Positions 1 to 10,088 of a stretch of 64,000 nt of DNA are shown here, one piece after another; the first letter of the stretch is position 1; each line of letters opens with the position of its first letter. Where the stretch lies: NCBI RefSeq assembly GCF_014839805.1, contig NC_051140.1, positions 8,763,826 to 8,827,825 on the forward strand, given 5' to 3'. The translations under genes were made by a program, and so were the position numbers. The stretch comes from Manduca sexta (taxonomy: Eukaryota > Arthropoda > Insecta > Lepidoptera > Sphingidae). Under the pieces are notes generated by a model, which searched no databases, was not told where the DNA came from, and was given only the letters and a program-made list of their open reading frames with translations.

Positions 1-451
1 GAAACTAATAATCATTCGTCTGTGAATTCGGCTAACCGGGATACACCAGTGGAATTAGAACGTTTTTTTTAGATTCTATTTATGTTTGCTATCCGTCGCA
101 AAAACGTCCTATGCCGCCATCTTTCATGATGTTTATTATTGAAATTCGCCAATTAGTCGTCATATTGAAGAAATTTATGCGCGTGTTCCGTTTTGATCTA
201 TATCTTAATTCTATACTAGTGACTGTTATGTCTAACTACTTTATGATCTCATAATGTATTACATTCAATCAGTAAAAAATAACTTGTAACTATAAATCGT
301 AATTATGATAAGTAGGGAAACTTGTAAATTTATAACTGTAGATGTTGTACATGACAATTATAATTGGCGGAGCACCTGAAGAGTAATTAGTGGTTGAGAA
401 AAGCGATAATACAAGTTATGTGATTAGTCTGCATAACTACAGATGCTACAT
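1..451. other. Unique AT-rich noncoding DNA
   Basis: No repeat family, RNA gene or convincing open frame is visible here. Stops are dense in all frames. Confidence 0.6.
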
Positions 452-519
452 TGAAATAAAACTATTTTACGGATTTTATCGCGGTTTTTATATTATAATT
501 TTCTCCTGACATTTCGAAC
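452..519 (+). repeat. Dispersed repeat family D, copy 1 (short)
   Basis: This block starts with TGAAATAAAACTATTTTACG, runs through a TTATCGCGG stretch and reaches TTTCTCCTGACATTTCGAA. The same order of motifs occurs at 16894, 31010 and 33659. The family is unclassified. The longest copy (33659) carries a hairpin just after the TTTCGAAG motif, which this copy has lost. Confidence 0.6.
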
Positions 520-1153
520 AAAAATGTTCTCGAGTGCAGACTAGTAATCTTTAGGGTAGGCCAATGTTCAGCAGAGGACTTTATATGGCTAATGATGATA
601 TAATGATTTGTGAAATACGTCTTTTTTTTTAAGCGACGGTCAGCAGCCGTTATATTACTTATATTTAAACAACGCTTTATAATTCACGAATATAAAATAT
701 CAGTTATTTACAGTCCGTCAACATTAAAGTGGTTCGATACCATAGCTCTTAAATATTCAATGAACCAAGAGGATTGCACTCGATTTATATTTATATAACG
801 CATTCGCATCAAAAATAAATCGTATATTTCCACAACGTGCAGTACATCGTATTAAAATACCATTAAGGAACTTTCACTGACAAATACTCCAATCTGTTTA
901 TGTCAGTGAGGAATTCGCAGGAACTCAGAAATGTTGGACAAACAGCTTCTGCATTCCTGGGAACGGCCAAGTAATCTTCACGAATGTAGTCAATATTTTA
1001 TTATAAAACCGTTGTTGGACAGTGAACCGGCCAAGTGATATCTTCATGAATGTAGTATTTTATTACATCCAAATGGTCTTCGGACAGTAAAATATTTAAT
1101 TTTATAAGTCAACAACGGGACGCTTAGATTTTATGGTGGGTCAAAGGTTAAAA
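520..1153. other. Unique noncoding DNA with an imperfect 64-bp tandem duplication
   Basis: GGCCAAGT followed by ATCTTCA(C/T)GAATGTAGT and a TATTTTATT stretch occurs at 965 and again at 1029, so about 64 bp is duplicated with small differences. The remainder holds only short chance frames (for example 610-798), rich in rare residues and without splice context. Confidence 0.5.
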
Positions 1154-1433
1154 TCCTGCTAATATTAAAAATGCGAAAGTTTGTGAAAGAGTTTGAATGT
1201 TTGCAGTAAACACAAAAACCGTTAAACAGATTAGGATGAAATTTGTCACACAGAAAGACCGTATCCTGGATTAACACATAGGCTACTTTTATCCCAGTAA
1301 TTCGCTTTCGTAGGAAATAATCGGATTTTTAAATAGAAGGCATCTTACAAGTGGCGGCATAAATCGTTAGTTTTTTAATAACTTTTGTACCAGGAAAGGC
1401 TTTTCCGGGGACAAAGCCGCAAGCAACACCTAG
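1154..1433 (+). mobile_element. Non-autonomous Helitron (Lep1-like), about 280 bp
   Basis: The element starts with TCCTGCTAATATT directly after an A and ends in CTAG followed by T, as expected for Helitron insertion between A and T. The interior has the diagnostic lepidopteran order: ATGCGAAAGTTTGTGA near the 5' end, an AACAGATTAGGATGAAATTT block, an ATAGGCTACTTTTATCCC block, and GACAAAGCCGCAAGCAACAC just before CTAG. It encodes no Rep/helicase and must have been moved in trans. The terminal hairpin is weaker than in the copy at 3277. Confidence 0.75.
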
Positions 1434-2406
1434 TATATCATAAGACGAAACCGTTTATACGAACTACTACGAATATTCTTACATTAACGCACCAATAGAA
1501 ATCCCTTAATCCTACTACAAAGTCGGGATTATCCAAGTGTTGTAGTGGGCTCTGTTACGGGTGATTATGACATGATGTAGTTACAAAGTTTTGCGGCATA
1601 CTGACGGGTCAGGATGTATTAACAAGGAGGATCATTACCCTTATTTAGCAGAGCGGGATAATCTTGCGAATTTGTCGTCAAGAGGGACGTTAACCGGCTT
1701 CCGCAAATTAATCCTAAATTGATAATTTATTGCACAGAAACAACTTCGGGCTTACGCGATTTTAATATTGTAATTTTCTTCCGTTTCAAAGACTGCAGTT
1801 TTCATTCACGGAGGGATTGTGTGATTTTAAAATAATCAACCGTTTAATACATTATACAATTGAATATGTCCCGTTAGAAAAGTATAAGTCTGAATATAAA
1901 AAATATTCGACAGCATCTGATAAAAAACACGATAAGGACCCCAACCGTAAAGTGGAATCTCAAGATATAAAGCTTTTGTCTTTATGGTTTATTTATAATT
2001 TTATGAGATCGTAAATGTAAAATGTTATAATGTCCACGTTTTATTTGTACACTTGTAATTCGGCTGAGCTCGTGTTATCCCGAGTGATAATGCCTCGAGT
2101 GGTTTATACAGTCATAAAAAATATAATGACGTCCCCAGAGACGGTTCAGAAATGTGCTGAAAGAGATTCGTCCAGTTGAATATCAAATGAAATCAATAAA
2201 AAATACAATTTTAACCAATAAAAATTATATTTTACGATCATTTTACACATCTGGAAAAATCAGAGAACAATAAAATTTAACTTGAACTGACAATGAAACA
2301 AAATCGTTAGAGCATTGAAGTGCTCTCAATTTCACAACAGCTTGAGTTCTACATCCTATCCGCTTATTTCATTTTCTTGAAGTTAATATTGTTTTATTAA
2401 CTAGTT
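1434..2406. other. Unique AT-rich noncoding DNA
   Basis: No recognised repeat. A 65-codon frame at 1817-2014 is Lys/Tyr/Ile-rich, begins at a non-ATG codon and resembles nothing I know, so I treat it as chance. Confidence 0.5.
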
Positions 2407-2590
2407 CTAGCTTACGGCTTCGCTTATGTGAAGGATTTTTTCTGGAAAAGTCCTGCTTTTTACTTTCTAGGTGTAAAAAGTAGCCTTTGCCGTTCCAAGG
2501 GTCTTGAACTATCTCTATACCAAATTTCACTGAGATCATTGAATTTATCGTGTTCGGACGGACAGACGCAGCGGGAGAGTATATTCTAAA
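2407..2590 (-). mobile_element. Degenerate Helitron remnant
   Basis: Read on the minus strand, this block ends in a GC-richer stretch and CTAG (2407-2410). It matches the usual 3' module: a counterpart of the GACAGACGCAGCGGGAG block, then a TCTATACCAAATTTCACTGA counterpart, then the ATAGGCTAC/TTTTATCCC region. Many substitutions and a poorly defined 5' edge suggest an old copy. Confidence 0.55.
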
Positions 2591-3276
2591 TCATAGATAG
2601 AAGGATAACAATAACGTATTACTTTAATTTTATATTTCGCTAGCTACTGTTGGCGGTTTCGCCCGCATGAAACGCTCTCTTCAAATACATTCCCAAAGTG
2701 GACTTTTTCGAACTGAAAATCGAGTAATTAGTGCAAGACTTGTTTGTGCCAAATTTCGTACTGATTTATTTGCGGTTGACACATTTATTTCACTATCTTT
2801 CCTATTGTCCATGTGTAATCGATGCGTATAACAATAAAAAATATAAAAAAAATCCCTTAATTTTTCGTCGTTTTCACATACGAACCTAGTCTTATCAGAC
2901 GTCACTAGCTTTCCCCGAAATACGTAATCCCTTCTAAGTAGCGAAGCAAACTCAAGGACATTTTCTCGTGTGCCTGCAGTATTTTTTTATCACTCGTAGG
3001 TATGGTTAATCCCTACCGATGCCGGAAACTCATGAAGAGATCTGAAACCTCTGTCTCATTACATGCCTTAAGACAGCTTTATTTGGAACTAATATATTCC
3101 CCTCTGAAGTTTCAAATACTACACGAGGAAGTACGATTTGTCATTATAATTAGCTTATTAAAAATGATGTAAATCATTATGATTTGCAGAGTATTTTTAT
3201 GTTGTAATTTTTGAGTATTATATTTATTTAATTTAACTTTTATTGAATGCATAAAAAATTCTTAATAAAAATAATA
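2591..3276. other. Unique AT-rich noncoding DNA
   Basis: No recognised repeat or gene. Chance frames only, including a 74-codon minus-strand frame at 2681-2905 without domain-like features. Confidence 0.5.
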
Positions 3277-3763
3277 TCTAATATATAAAATTCTCGTGTC
3301 ACAATGTTTGTCTCCGTACTCCTCCGAAACGACTTTACCGATTTTAACCAAATTTTGCATGCATATTCAGTAGGTCTGAAAATCGGCTAACATCTATTTT
3401 TCATACCCCTAAGTGTTAAGGTTTGTCCACCCTTAACATTTTTTTTATAATTCTATACAATTTTTTTTTTTTTTTATTATGTCGCATTAAAAAATACATT
3501 CAACCCTAAATTTATACCCTTCTATCACCAACCCCTATTTTTTGTAAAAAAAAATGTTAAGGGTAAAACAAAGTCCCCCGCTGCATCTGTCTGCCTGAAC
3601 GTGTTAAACTCAAAAACTACCCAACGTATTAAGATGAATTTTGGTATGGAACAGTTTGAGACCCTGGGAAGAACATAGGCTCCCGGGAAACTACTACTTT
3701 TATAACGGAAAACTTTAGCCTGAAAAACTTTATAACGCGGGCGGAGCCGCGGGCAAAAGCTAG
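3277..3763 (+). mobile_element. Chimeric non-autonomous Helitron, 487 bp
   Basis: The 5' end TCTAATATATAAAATTCTCG follows an A. The 3' end is CTAG (3760-3763) followed by T, and 8 bp upstream lies a perfect hairpin with stem CGCGG (3736-3740) and CCGCG (3747-3751). The first part (to about 3500) belongs to one common lepidopteran Helitron type. The last 199 bp (3565-3763) belongs to another type and is almost identical to 8962-9161, with only a handful of differences. A poly-T run and a CCCTTAACA/TGTTAAGGG inverted pair mark the joint. Open frames across it are chance. Confidence 0.8.
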
Positions 3764-4582
3764 TGATTAATAAATTTGTCAAATTTCAAAATCTACAACC
3801 TCACAGATTTTTACGAAATATTTATTAATCAAGATAAGACCTGAATACATTAGTTTGCTATATTAGTTTGCAAAAACTGAGAACAATCTAGATACTATGA
3901 AATTACAGTGCATTTCACAATGCACATTCCATCCTTAATGAAGATTCTGAAACGTCTCGTAATCTGTATCAAGAAATACTGGAGTAAATCACATTTGTGC
4001 AACACTTCTATTGCTTCTAAAGTTCACGATTTCCATTATAATGTAGAGTTAAGAAATATACTAATATCTACCTCAAATGTTATCGTATTCACACTCGTAC
4101 AATGTTATATGAGATAATGTGTTAGGGGAACCAGGTTTAGCACTGCATTATGTAGCATTATATACAGCGATCCTGCTACTTTAACACAAAACTAATTAAA
4201 ATAATGAATATTTTAAATAAAAATACTTCTGCCAAGCAGCTGCGACACTCACGTCGGTCTACCAATGCGGCGATTTATTCTCTTTGATCAAATAAAACAG
4301 TACGTTACGTCGCTCACATCCAACCCTTTGTCCTGGACGAGGGTTAATTACCACTTACACAGTCAGAACACCTATTTAAATATCGACACCTTCAAGTTGA
4401 AACATTAGTTGGTTGAGGGACTGGATTTACGTAAATCTTTTATAAAAATTAATTGATAGAAATAAAATATGATGAGGGTTATTTTAAAGTGATGCCACTG
4501 CACTCGACGGTAAGCGTAGTGAAGTCTAAATAGAGTATCGATTGACAAAAGATGCTTATCTCTCACCAATCGAGACAATTAT
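3764..4582. other. Unique AT-rich noncoding DNA
   Basis: No repeat family is recognised. A 69-codon plus frame at 3908-4117 starts at a non-ATG codon (GTG) and has no recognisable domain; treated as chance. Confidence 0.5.
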
Positions 4583-4689
4583 GCCAAACTGTTTGAAACG
4601 AGATATACACAGGCTTATTCCGGAACGCGTTACTCTTACGTAGACTACTATGGCGGGTTTTACACCTCGTGTATGGTGGTCGCTATCTA
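4583..4689 (-). repeat. Retroposon family E, 5'-region fragment
   Basis: On the minus strand this contains TAGCGACCACCATACACGAG, AAAACCCGCC and AGCCTGTGTATATCTCGTTT in the same order as the larger plus-strand copy at 43331-43547. Only the upstream part of the family is present and the 3' end is missing. Confidence 0.5.
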
Positions 4690-6059
4690 AAGTAAAAAAT
4701 AATCTACCAAATAACTAGGGAATGCAAAGAACGTCGATGCCCCCACCCTAGAAAAATACTCTCCCTTCAACGAGAGTTTCGCGTTGTGACGATGTTTTTT
4801 TGTTACATACAAAATCGCCAAGCTTGCCGCCTACCCCCTTGGTCAAAATTCGTTTGTACGCCAAAGCCTGATAGCTAGGCTAGTAGATAGCTAAATATTA
4901 GTAAACGTATTTATGTGCGTAGAGAGCTTTGTACCGCATATAAGTAAGGGAGTTTAATCCCTAGTATACAAACCTAAATCATTACGGATAAGGCGAACGG
5001 CATTCCACTCAAAATACATGTGACATTGTGTAAGGACTATAATAAGAGCAACAAAGTCTCATTAGTTAGAACAAGCGGTGCGTTCGAATTATTTACGCTA
5101 GCATAAATTCGCCTGACTAACCGCTTTAAAATTAAATTTGGTACAAAGGAGTTGTGTACTGAGAATTTTAAACAGGTGCATGTATCTAGAACTAAGGGCA
5201 GCCTTTAGTAATAGTAGTTAGCTGCCCTTTAACGAAATTAGTTTTCAACAATCTGCGATCTTTAATTACGAATCCTAACAGTATTTTGGCCCATTAACAC
5301 AAAAGTTTTATATATTTAAATTTTGTTGTTTTAATTATCTGAAACCTTAATTTCTTTTTGTAAATTGTTTAACAGATTATATGACTGATAGACTGATTGT
5401 ATTATGAATATTTTCTACTTACATAAACACAGTTGCAAAATATTGCTTCTAAATCAATTACGTCCAATGATACGTACCTGTAACAAAAAAAAATAAAGAA
5501 TTATTAATGGATATCTTGAGGAGATATGAAAACTACATCAAAATACACATCTCTCAAGGGAAATTATAACAACAAAAGAGTAATCAGAAGTAAATAAAAG
5601 TTAACTAATATATAGATATAGATGTCTTCAATTCAGTCATCCAAATACAAAATATAGAAACGCTATTTGTAATTTTATTGAAATACCTAAAAGTAGAGAA
5701 TTCTTCATAACGTTGCATATTGAATACGTGTGTTCTACATTGTTAAAAAGTTGTAAAACACATGCAGTTAAAATGGTTCGTAATGGCCAGCGTGTTTGTC
5801 ACGCGTGAGTTAAAGCTCTCTGCGTGCCAACACAGTGGGTTATTGAAATATTGCAGGCGAAGCCGCGGGGCGCTCATGTATCAAACTCCGTAACTCAGCC
5901 CATTAGATTTATCCATGCAGATAATTTAATTCGAAGTGTCATTTCCGTATTTATTGGTATTTTTGGTTGTGTTTGATAAAAGGTGTAGATTTTTTTCCCT
6001 TTGTGTGATTTGATGACATATAAACAGGTTTGTAAAATTTGCTACGAACGAAATAAGTT
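4690..6059. other. Unique AT-rich noncoding DNA
   Basis: No repeat family is clearly recognised. A short hairpin AAGGGCAGC/GCTGCCCTT with an 18-nt loop lies near 5195-5232. A GC-rich scrap GCAGGCGAAGCCGCGGGG near 5855 resembles a worn Helitron 3' hairpin without CTAG. Confidence 0.5.
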
Positions 6060-6199
6060 CCGAAAATACTTTAGATGTTTGTTAGTACAGAAACAGCTAA
6101 ACAGATCTTGATAAAATTTCACACCCTTATAGACCATATCCTACATTAATATATAGGCTATTTTTTATTCCCGTAATTTGCCCTTATCGGATATAATGT
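6060..6199 (+). mobile_element. Helitron 5' portion, interrupted downstream by a SINE
   Basis: GATGTTTGTTAGTACAGAAAC, AACAGATCTTGATAAAATTTCA, a CCATATCCTACATTAATATATAGGC block and a TTATTCCCGTAATTTG block follow the order of the element at 1154-1433. The matching 3' half lies after the SINE and ends at 6826. The 5' terminus is not sharp. Confidence 0.6.
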
Positions 6200-6225
6200 T
6201 TTGTTTTTTAATCTAATTGTTTAAA

Positions 6226-6517
6226 GGACGTTGCAGCTAATGTCCGCAGGTTCGAATCCCAAGGGTAAGGACTTCTGACTATTCTAAAATTATGTGTGTA
6301 TTATTTGTGAAATATCGTTTTCTCTAACGGTGGAGGAAAACATCGTGAGGAAACTTGCATACCTGCTACCTCTTTTTAGGAATTTTGAGGGTGTGTGAAG
6401 TCTACCAATCCGCACTAGGCCAGCGTGGTGGACTAAAGCCTAATCCCTCTCAGTAGTAGAAGACCCGTGCCCAGCAATGGGACAGTATATAATACAGGGC
6501 TGATATTATTATTATTA
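6226..6517 (+). mobile_element. tRNA-derived SINE family 1 (Metulj-like), 5'-truncated
   Basis: The block holds the pol III B box (GGTTCGAATCCC), a conserved body (AACATCGTGAGGAAACTTGC; CCGCACTAGGCCAGCGTGG; CTAATCCCTCTCAGTAGTAG) and an ATAATACAGGGCTGATATT end with an ATT-repeat tail. The tRNA-like head is incomplete compared with the copies at 26785 and 61930. It sits inside the Helitron of 6060-6826. Confidence 0.85.
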
Positions 6518-6826
6518 AATAGAGGGTGCTGGCATCGCAACCATCGCTACAGAAAGAAAGAAGAAGAAGAAAAATGTTTTATTTGTCACGAACACAACAC
6601 ACATACAGAAGTATTAAATAAATGAAAAACACTTTAAAATTATAAACATGATATATACTAACTTATTTTATATATAAAAAGTAGGTAATATGCAATGTGA
6701 TGCTGCATGCCGTGGTCGTGACGGGTAGTTGGCCACTCAGCATAATGTTGATGAATTGCTACAATAATTAAAGGACTTTTGTAGCAGCAAAGACATTTCA
6801 CGGGCGAAGCCGCAAGCAAAACCTAG
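6518..6826 (+). mobile_element. Helitron 3' portion with an inserted retroposon end
   Basis: TTAAATAGAGGGTGCT and, later, ACTTTTGTAGCAGCAAAGAC plus CGGGCGAAGCCGCAAGC and CTAG (6823-6826) match the 3' half of the 1154-type Helitron. Between them, about 6553-6773 is extra DNA. Read on the minus strand it has an AATAAA signal followed by a CTT/TTTC-repeat tail, the look of a retroposon 3' end. This is therefore a third layer beside the SINE. Confidence 0.6.
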
Positions 6827-7510
6827 TCGTAAATATGTTTTGTTATACTTTATAGGTATGTACGTCTCGTGAGATTTGCTTGTTTTGATATATTTATGTC
6901 ATTTACATTTATTTCGCCGAATCTTCTGGCATTTTCTCTCAGGAATTGGGACAAAGAGAAACATTAATCTTTTGTTGGCGTTAAAAAGAATAAAAGTAAG
7001 TGTCATCTATCACATTCGTATAAATTTTATGTTTGTCGATAAGAACAAACAACTACCTTCAACTATTTATGCAAGACAGTAACAAGCTTCAACATAATAA
7101 CTCATTCGTGTTGTAATTATTCATTTACTCGTGTACTAATTAAATAACCTAAATAGATGACACAGACTTCACGCTGCGGTTATAAATACACGGTCAAAAT
7201 AACTTATCATTGACCTTTCACTATATATTTAAACGGGCCAATAATAGCGCCCGCCCACGTGGGCTTTGCGATTCTTATAAAAATCAAGCCGACAAATGAT
7301 TGAAATGATTTGTAAAGTACAAGTGAAATATATTGATTTATAATTTAGTGAAAATTATAATCTGTAAATTTATTTTGAAAAATAAAACACGAATGAAAAG
7401 TGTTAAAATACTTTAAAAATTTCACTTTTTCCGTTCAGTCAATGCCACAACGTTTTTGGGATCACATTAGGTCTAGGTGTTGTCAGGCTGAAAGTCTCTC
7501 GTAGTTCCTG
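6827..7510. other. Unique AT-rich noncoding DNA
   Basis: No repeat family is recognised. A 68-codon frame at 6876-7082 starts at a non-ATG codon and has no recognisable domain. Confidence 0.5.
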
Positions 7511-7722
7511 GTACGGTCAGCCACTAAAGTAGCTGAACAAATTAAACACCTCTACACATGCATTTAAATCGAAATGTTCTATGTTCTTCATCTAAAATAA
7601 AGTTAACCCTCCGAAGTTAATTTTAGTGAAGGAAAAACGATTATTGATACAGAGAAAAAAGTTTAAAGGCGATTTGAAATTTTAATTTTTTTTGTTCAGC
7701 TACTTTTGCGGCTAGCTAGCCA
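7511..7722. repeat. Imperfect inverted repeat (foldback)
   Basis: GTCAGCCACTAAAGTAGCTG followed by AACAAA at 7511 reappears inverted at about 7694-7722 as TTTGTTCAGCTACTTTTGCGG then a GGCTAGCTAGCCA stretch. The spacer is about 155 bp. No clear target duplication is seen. It could be a worn MITE. Confidence 0.4.
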
Positions 7723-7980
7723 CAAAAATAGTAAGTGGTAATGGTACAGTCGTACCTGCGAACCAGTTAGCAGTATAATTCTATCTTACTGACTGGTCAA
7801 AACTAACAAGCAATAGTTGAATGTTATTATTATAATTCAAGGTTCTAAACTTCTTCTATTTCAAGGGTATTACGCAAATTTGTTGAGTAACTAAAAACTC
7901 GACGGCGAGTATAAACTATCTTACGATTCTGAATGTATTTAATACTATATACTGTAATAATCTGAATCATCATCACTGAC

Positions 7981-8232
7981 TGCCCCGGTGGTGTAGTTGT
8001 ATTGCAAGCGCAGTACGGCAGTGCTCTCAGGTCCTGGGTTCGAAACCCGGGTCGGGCAAAGTGATATTTGGATTTTTCTCAGTAATAGCCCGGAGTCTAA
8101 AATTTGTGCCCGATATGGCGAGACTCGCCCCCTACCACATCATAGGACGGAACACATTTGGCAAAAAGTGGGTACACTGGTTTGCGCCTCTGCATACCCC
8201 TTCGGAGATAAATACATGATGTTGTGTATATA
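7981..8232 (+). mobile_element. tRNA-derived SINE family 2, near full length
   Basis: The head TGCCCCGGTGGTGTAGTTGT carries an A-box-like stretch, and GGGTTCGAAACCCGG supplies a well-paired T arm and B box. TGCCCCG pairs largely with TCGGGCA, giving a tRNA-like acceptor stem. The body runs through GTGCCCGATATGGCGAGACT, CATCATAGGACGGAACAC and CCTTCGGAGATAAATACATG. It lies inside the 3' tail of the LINE at 7968-8388. Related copies are at 9838, 18690, 21220, 22690, 23632, 43935 and 52700. Confidence 0.8.
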
Positions 8233-8388
8233 ATCATCAGCCCGTCGCAGTTCACTGCTAGATAAAGGCCTCTCCCAAGGTACGCCACAGAACCCAGTCT
8301 GCTGCTTTATGTATCCAGTCGCTGCCGACTTTTTGTGTAAGTCGTCCTGCCATCTGGCCAAAGGGCGTCCCGCGCTACATTTATCATC
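8233..8388 (-). pseudogene. LINE polymerase C-terminal remnant
   Basis: This is the coding part of the LINE above, listed separately. Minus-strand frames give a short run rich in Arg, Trp and Asp (RWQDDL), then GYI, then after a frame change LGRGLYLAVNCDGLMI. The tail follows the protein end directly. The family is known to end its reverse-transcriptase protein in this way. It is 5'-truncated, frameshifted and non-functional. Confidence 0.65.
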
Positions 8389-8532
8389 AATAATCTGAAT
8401 ATAAGCGGATATTATTATTTATCTTTCGTGTAAGTATATCTCCATAGATTGTTAAATTTATAATCAAGCCCAAGAGGGCTCCGTACTTAGATAAAAAACA
8501 TCTATGAATAAGGGGGTAAGTGTTTCACGTAA

Positions 8533-9161
8533 TCTATACTACATATTATATAAAGCTTAAGAGTTTGTTTGTTTGTTTGTTTGAACGCGCTAATCTCAGG
8601 AACTACCGGTCCAAAGTGAAAAATTATTTTTGCGTTGGATAGCCCTTTGTTCGTAGAGTGCTATAGGCTATATATCATCACGCTTACCCAATAGGAGCGG
8701 AGCAGTAATGGCTAATCTCAGGAACTACCACTTTGAACTGAAAAATTCGTTTTGTGTTGGATAGCCCTTTATTTGTGGAGTGCTATAGGCTATATATCAT
8801 CATGCTATGACCCATAGGAGCGGAGCAGTAATGAAACATGTTGCAAAAACGGGGAAAATTTATAGAGTATTGAGAGCTTCCGTTGCGTAAACGGTTAAAG
8901 TTATGCAACAATGATGTATGACGGGATTGTTCCTCTTAAAAATTTCTAAAAAATATATTATAAAACAAAGTCCCCCGCTGCATCTGTCTGCCTGAACGTG
9001 TTAAACTCAAAAACTACCCAACGTATTAAGATGAAATTTGGTATGAAGATAGTTTGAGACCCTGGGAAGAACATAGGCTCCCGGGAAACTACTACTTTTA
9101 TAACGGAAAACTTTATCCTGAAAAACTTTATAACGCGGGCGGAGCCGCGGGCAAAAGCTAG
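8533..9161 (+). mobile_element. Chimeric Helitron with an internal 122-bp tandem duplication
   Basis: It begins TCTATACTACATATTATATA after an A and ends with the CGCGG/CCGCG hairpin and CTAG (9158-9161) before T. A GTTT microsatellite (about 8567-8583) follows the 5' end. The segment starting TAATCTCAGGAACTACC occurs at 8591 and again at 8713, each ending in GGAGCGGAGCAGTAATG. The 3' module (8962-9161) is nearly identical to 3565-3763. The same 5' and 3' halves are combined on the minus strand at 31617-32091. Confidence 0.8.
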
Positions 9162-9837
9162 TCTCTCTATACTTTTGTTCGTTTCGAGCTGTTTCGAAGC
9201 CAAATAGAGGTTCAAAAAAATGCTATCAATTTATGATTTAAGTATTTATTATTTTATTTCTCTTGTACATAATTATCGCCAGTTTCCGTGTACTCACTTT
9301 TTATGCCAGAAAAAATAAATGAAAGGTAAACAAAAGTTTATATTCAAAAACACATATTATCAAATACACTACACTAAACATTACTGTATGTCAGTAGTCG
9401 GAATATAATAATTCGTTTAAATAAAAACATAATTACCGTCCATTGCATGCTTTTAAATTAAACTGAAGATTTTATATGCAATAAGTTATTATGCTATAAT
9501 ATTAATTCGGGACGCAGTACGAACATAAAAAATGCTTGCTACTCGTTCCAAACGTATTCTTTAGTAAATAGTTTCCGGGTTATAATCCAAGACGTAGCCT
9601 TTGCCCTTGGTCAATAATTTTATAGGTGCCGACCCAGTGTGCAACATTTCGTGGCAATGTTTTTCCTTATTTTTCCTCACTCAGCGATCCACTGGCTTAA
9701 TATTAATTTCGAGGCCAAGTTCTTGTCCTTAAATAAACGTAATCTCCCATAATACGTGTTACAACCGTGTAAACAATGTTAGACCATTAAATTCTTTCAT
9801 TATAATAGTATATAAATGTTAATTGGTAAAGGAAGGA
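9162..9837. other. Unique AT-rich noncoding DNA
   Basis: No repeat family or gene is recognised. Confidence 0.5.
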
Positions 9838-10088
9838 TATACTCACATCACGCTTTTATTCCCAAAAGGGTAAGCAGAGGTGCAACCAGGCCCCGTACTT
9901 TTCGCCTAGTGTGTTCCGTCCTAAGATGCGGTAGGGGGCGAGCACATCGCAGTATAAGGTACAAATTTCAAACTCTGAGCTGATACGGACTATAAAAACC
10001 CAATATCACGATGCCTGACCCGGGATTCGAACCCAGGACCTCAGATCGCTATCGTACCGGGCACTCAATACAACTACGCCAACAATGA
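9838..10088 (-). mobile_element. SINE family 2, near full length
   Basis: On the minus strand: a GGCGTAGTTGTATTGAGTGC head, GGTTCGAATCCCGGGTCAGG (B box and T arm), then the family body with CGAGCCCCCTACCG-type sequence and CACACTAGGCGAAAAGTACG. The 3' end is the CTTTTGGGAATAAAAGCGTG block. Same family and similar length as 7981-8232. Confidence 0.75.

Larger units (their letters stand above)
7968..8388 (-). mobile_element. 5'-truncated LINE insertion with 12-bp target duplication, interrupted by a SINE
   Basis: AATAATCTGAAT occurs at 7956-7967 and again at 8389-8400, bounding the insertion exactly. The LINE reads on the minus strand from 8388 to 8233 and ends in a GAT-repeat tail, part of which is found at 7968-7978 after the intervening SINE. 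The LINE piece encodes RWQDDLHKKSAATGYI in one frame and LGRGLYLAVNCDGLMI in the next. This matches the arrangement RW-DDL...GW, then LGEAY-Q-W, that I know from the C-terminal end of insect LINE polymerases. A frameshift separates the two halves, so it is dead. Confidence 0.75.

Noticed and set aside
7981..8062. tRNA gene
   Set aside because: A tRNA-like head with good T arm and acceptor pairing, but it continues into a SINE body and has several relatives with the same body.
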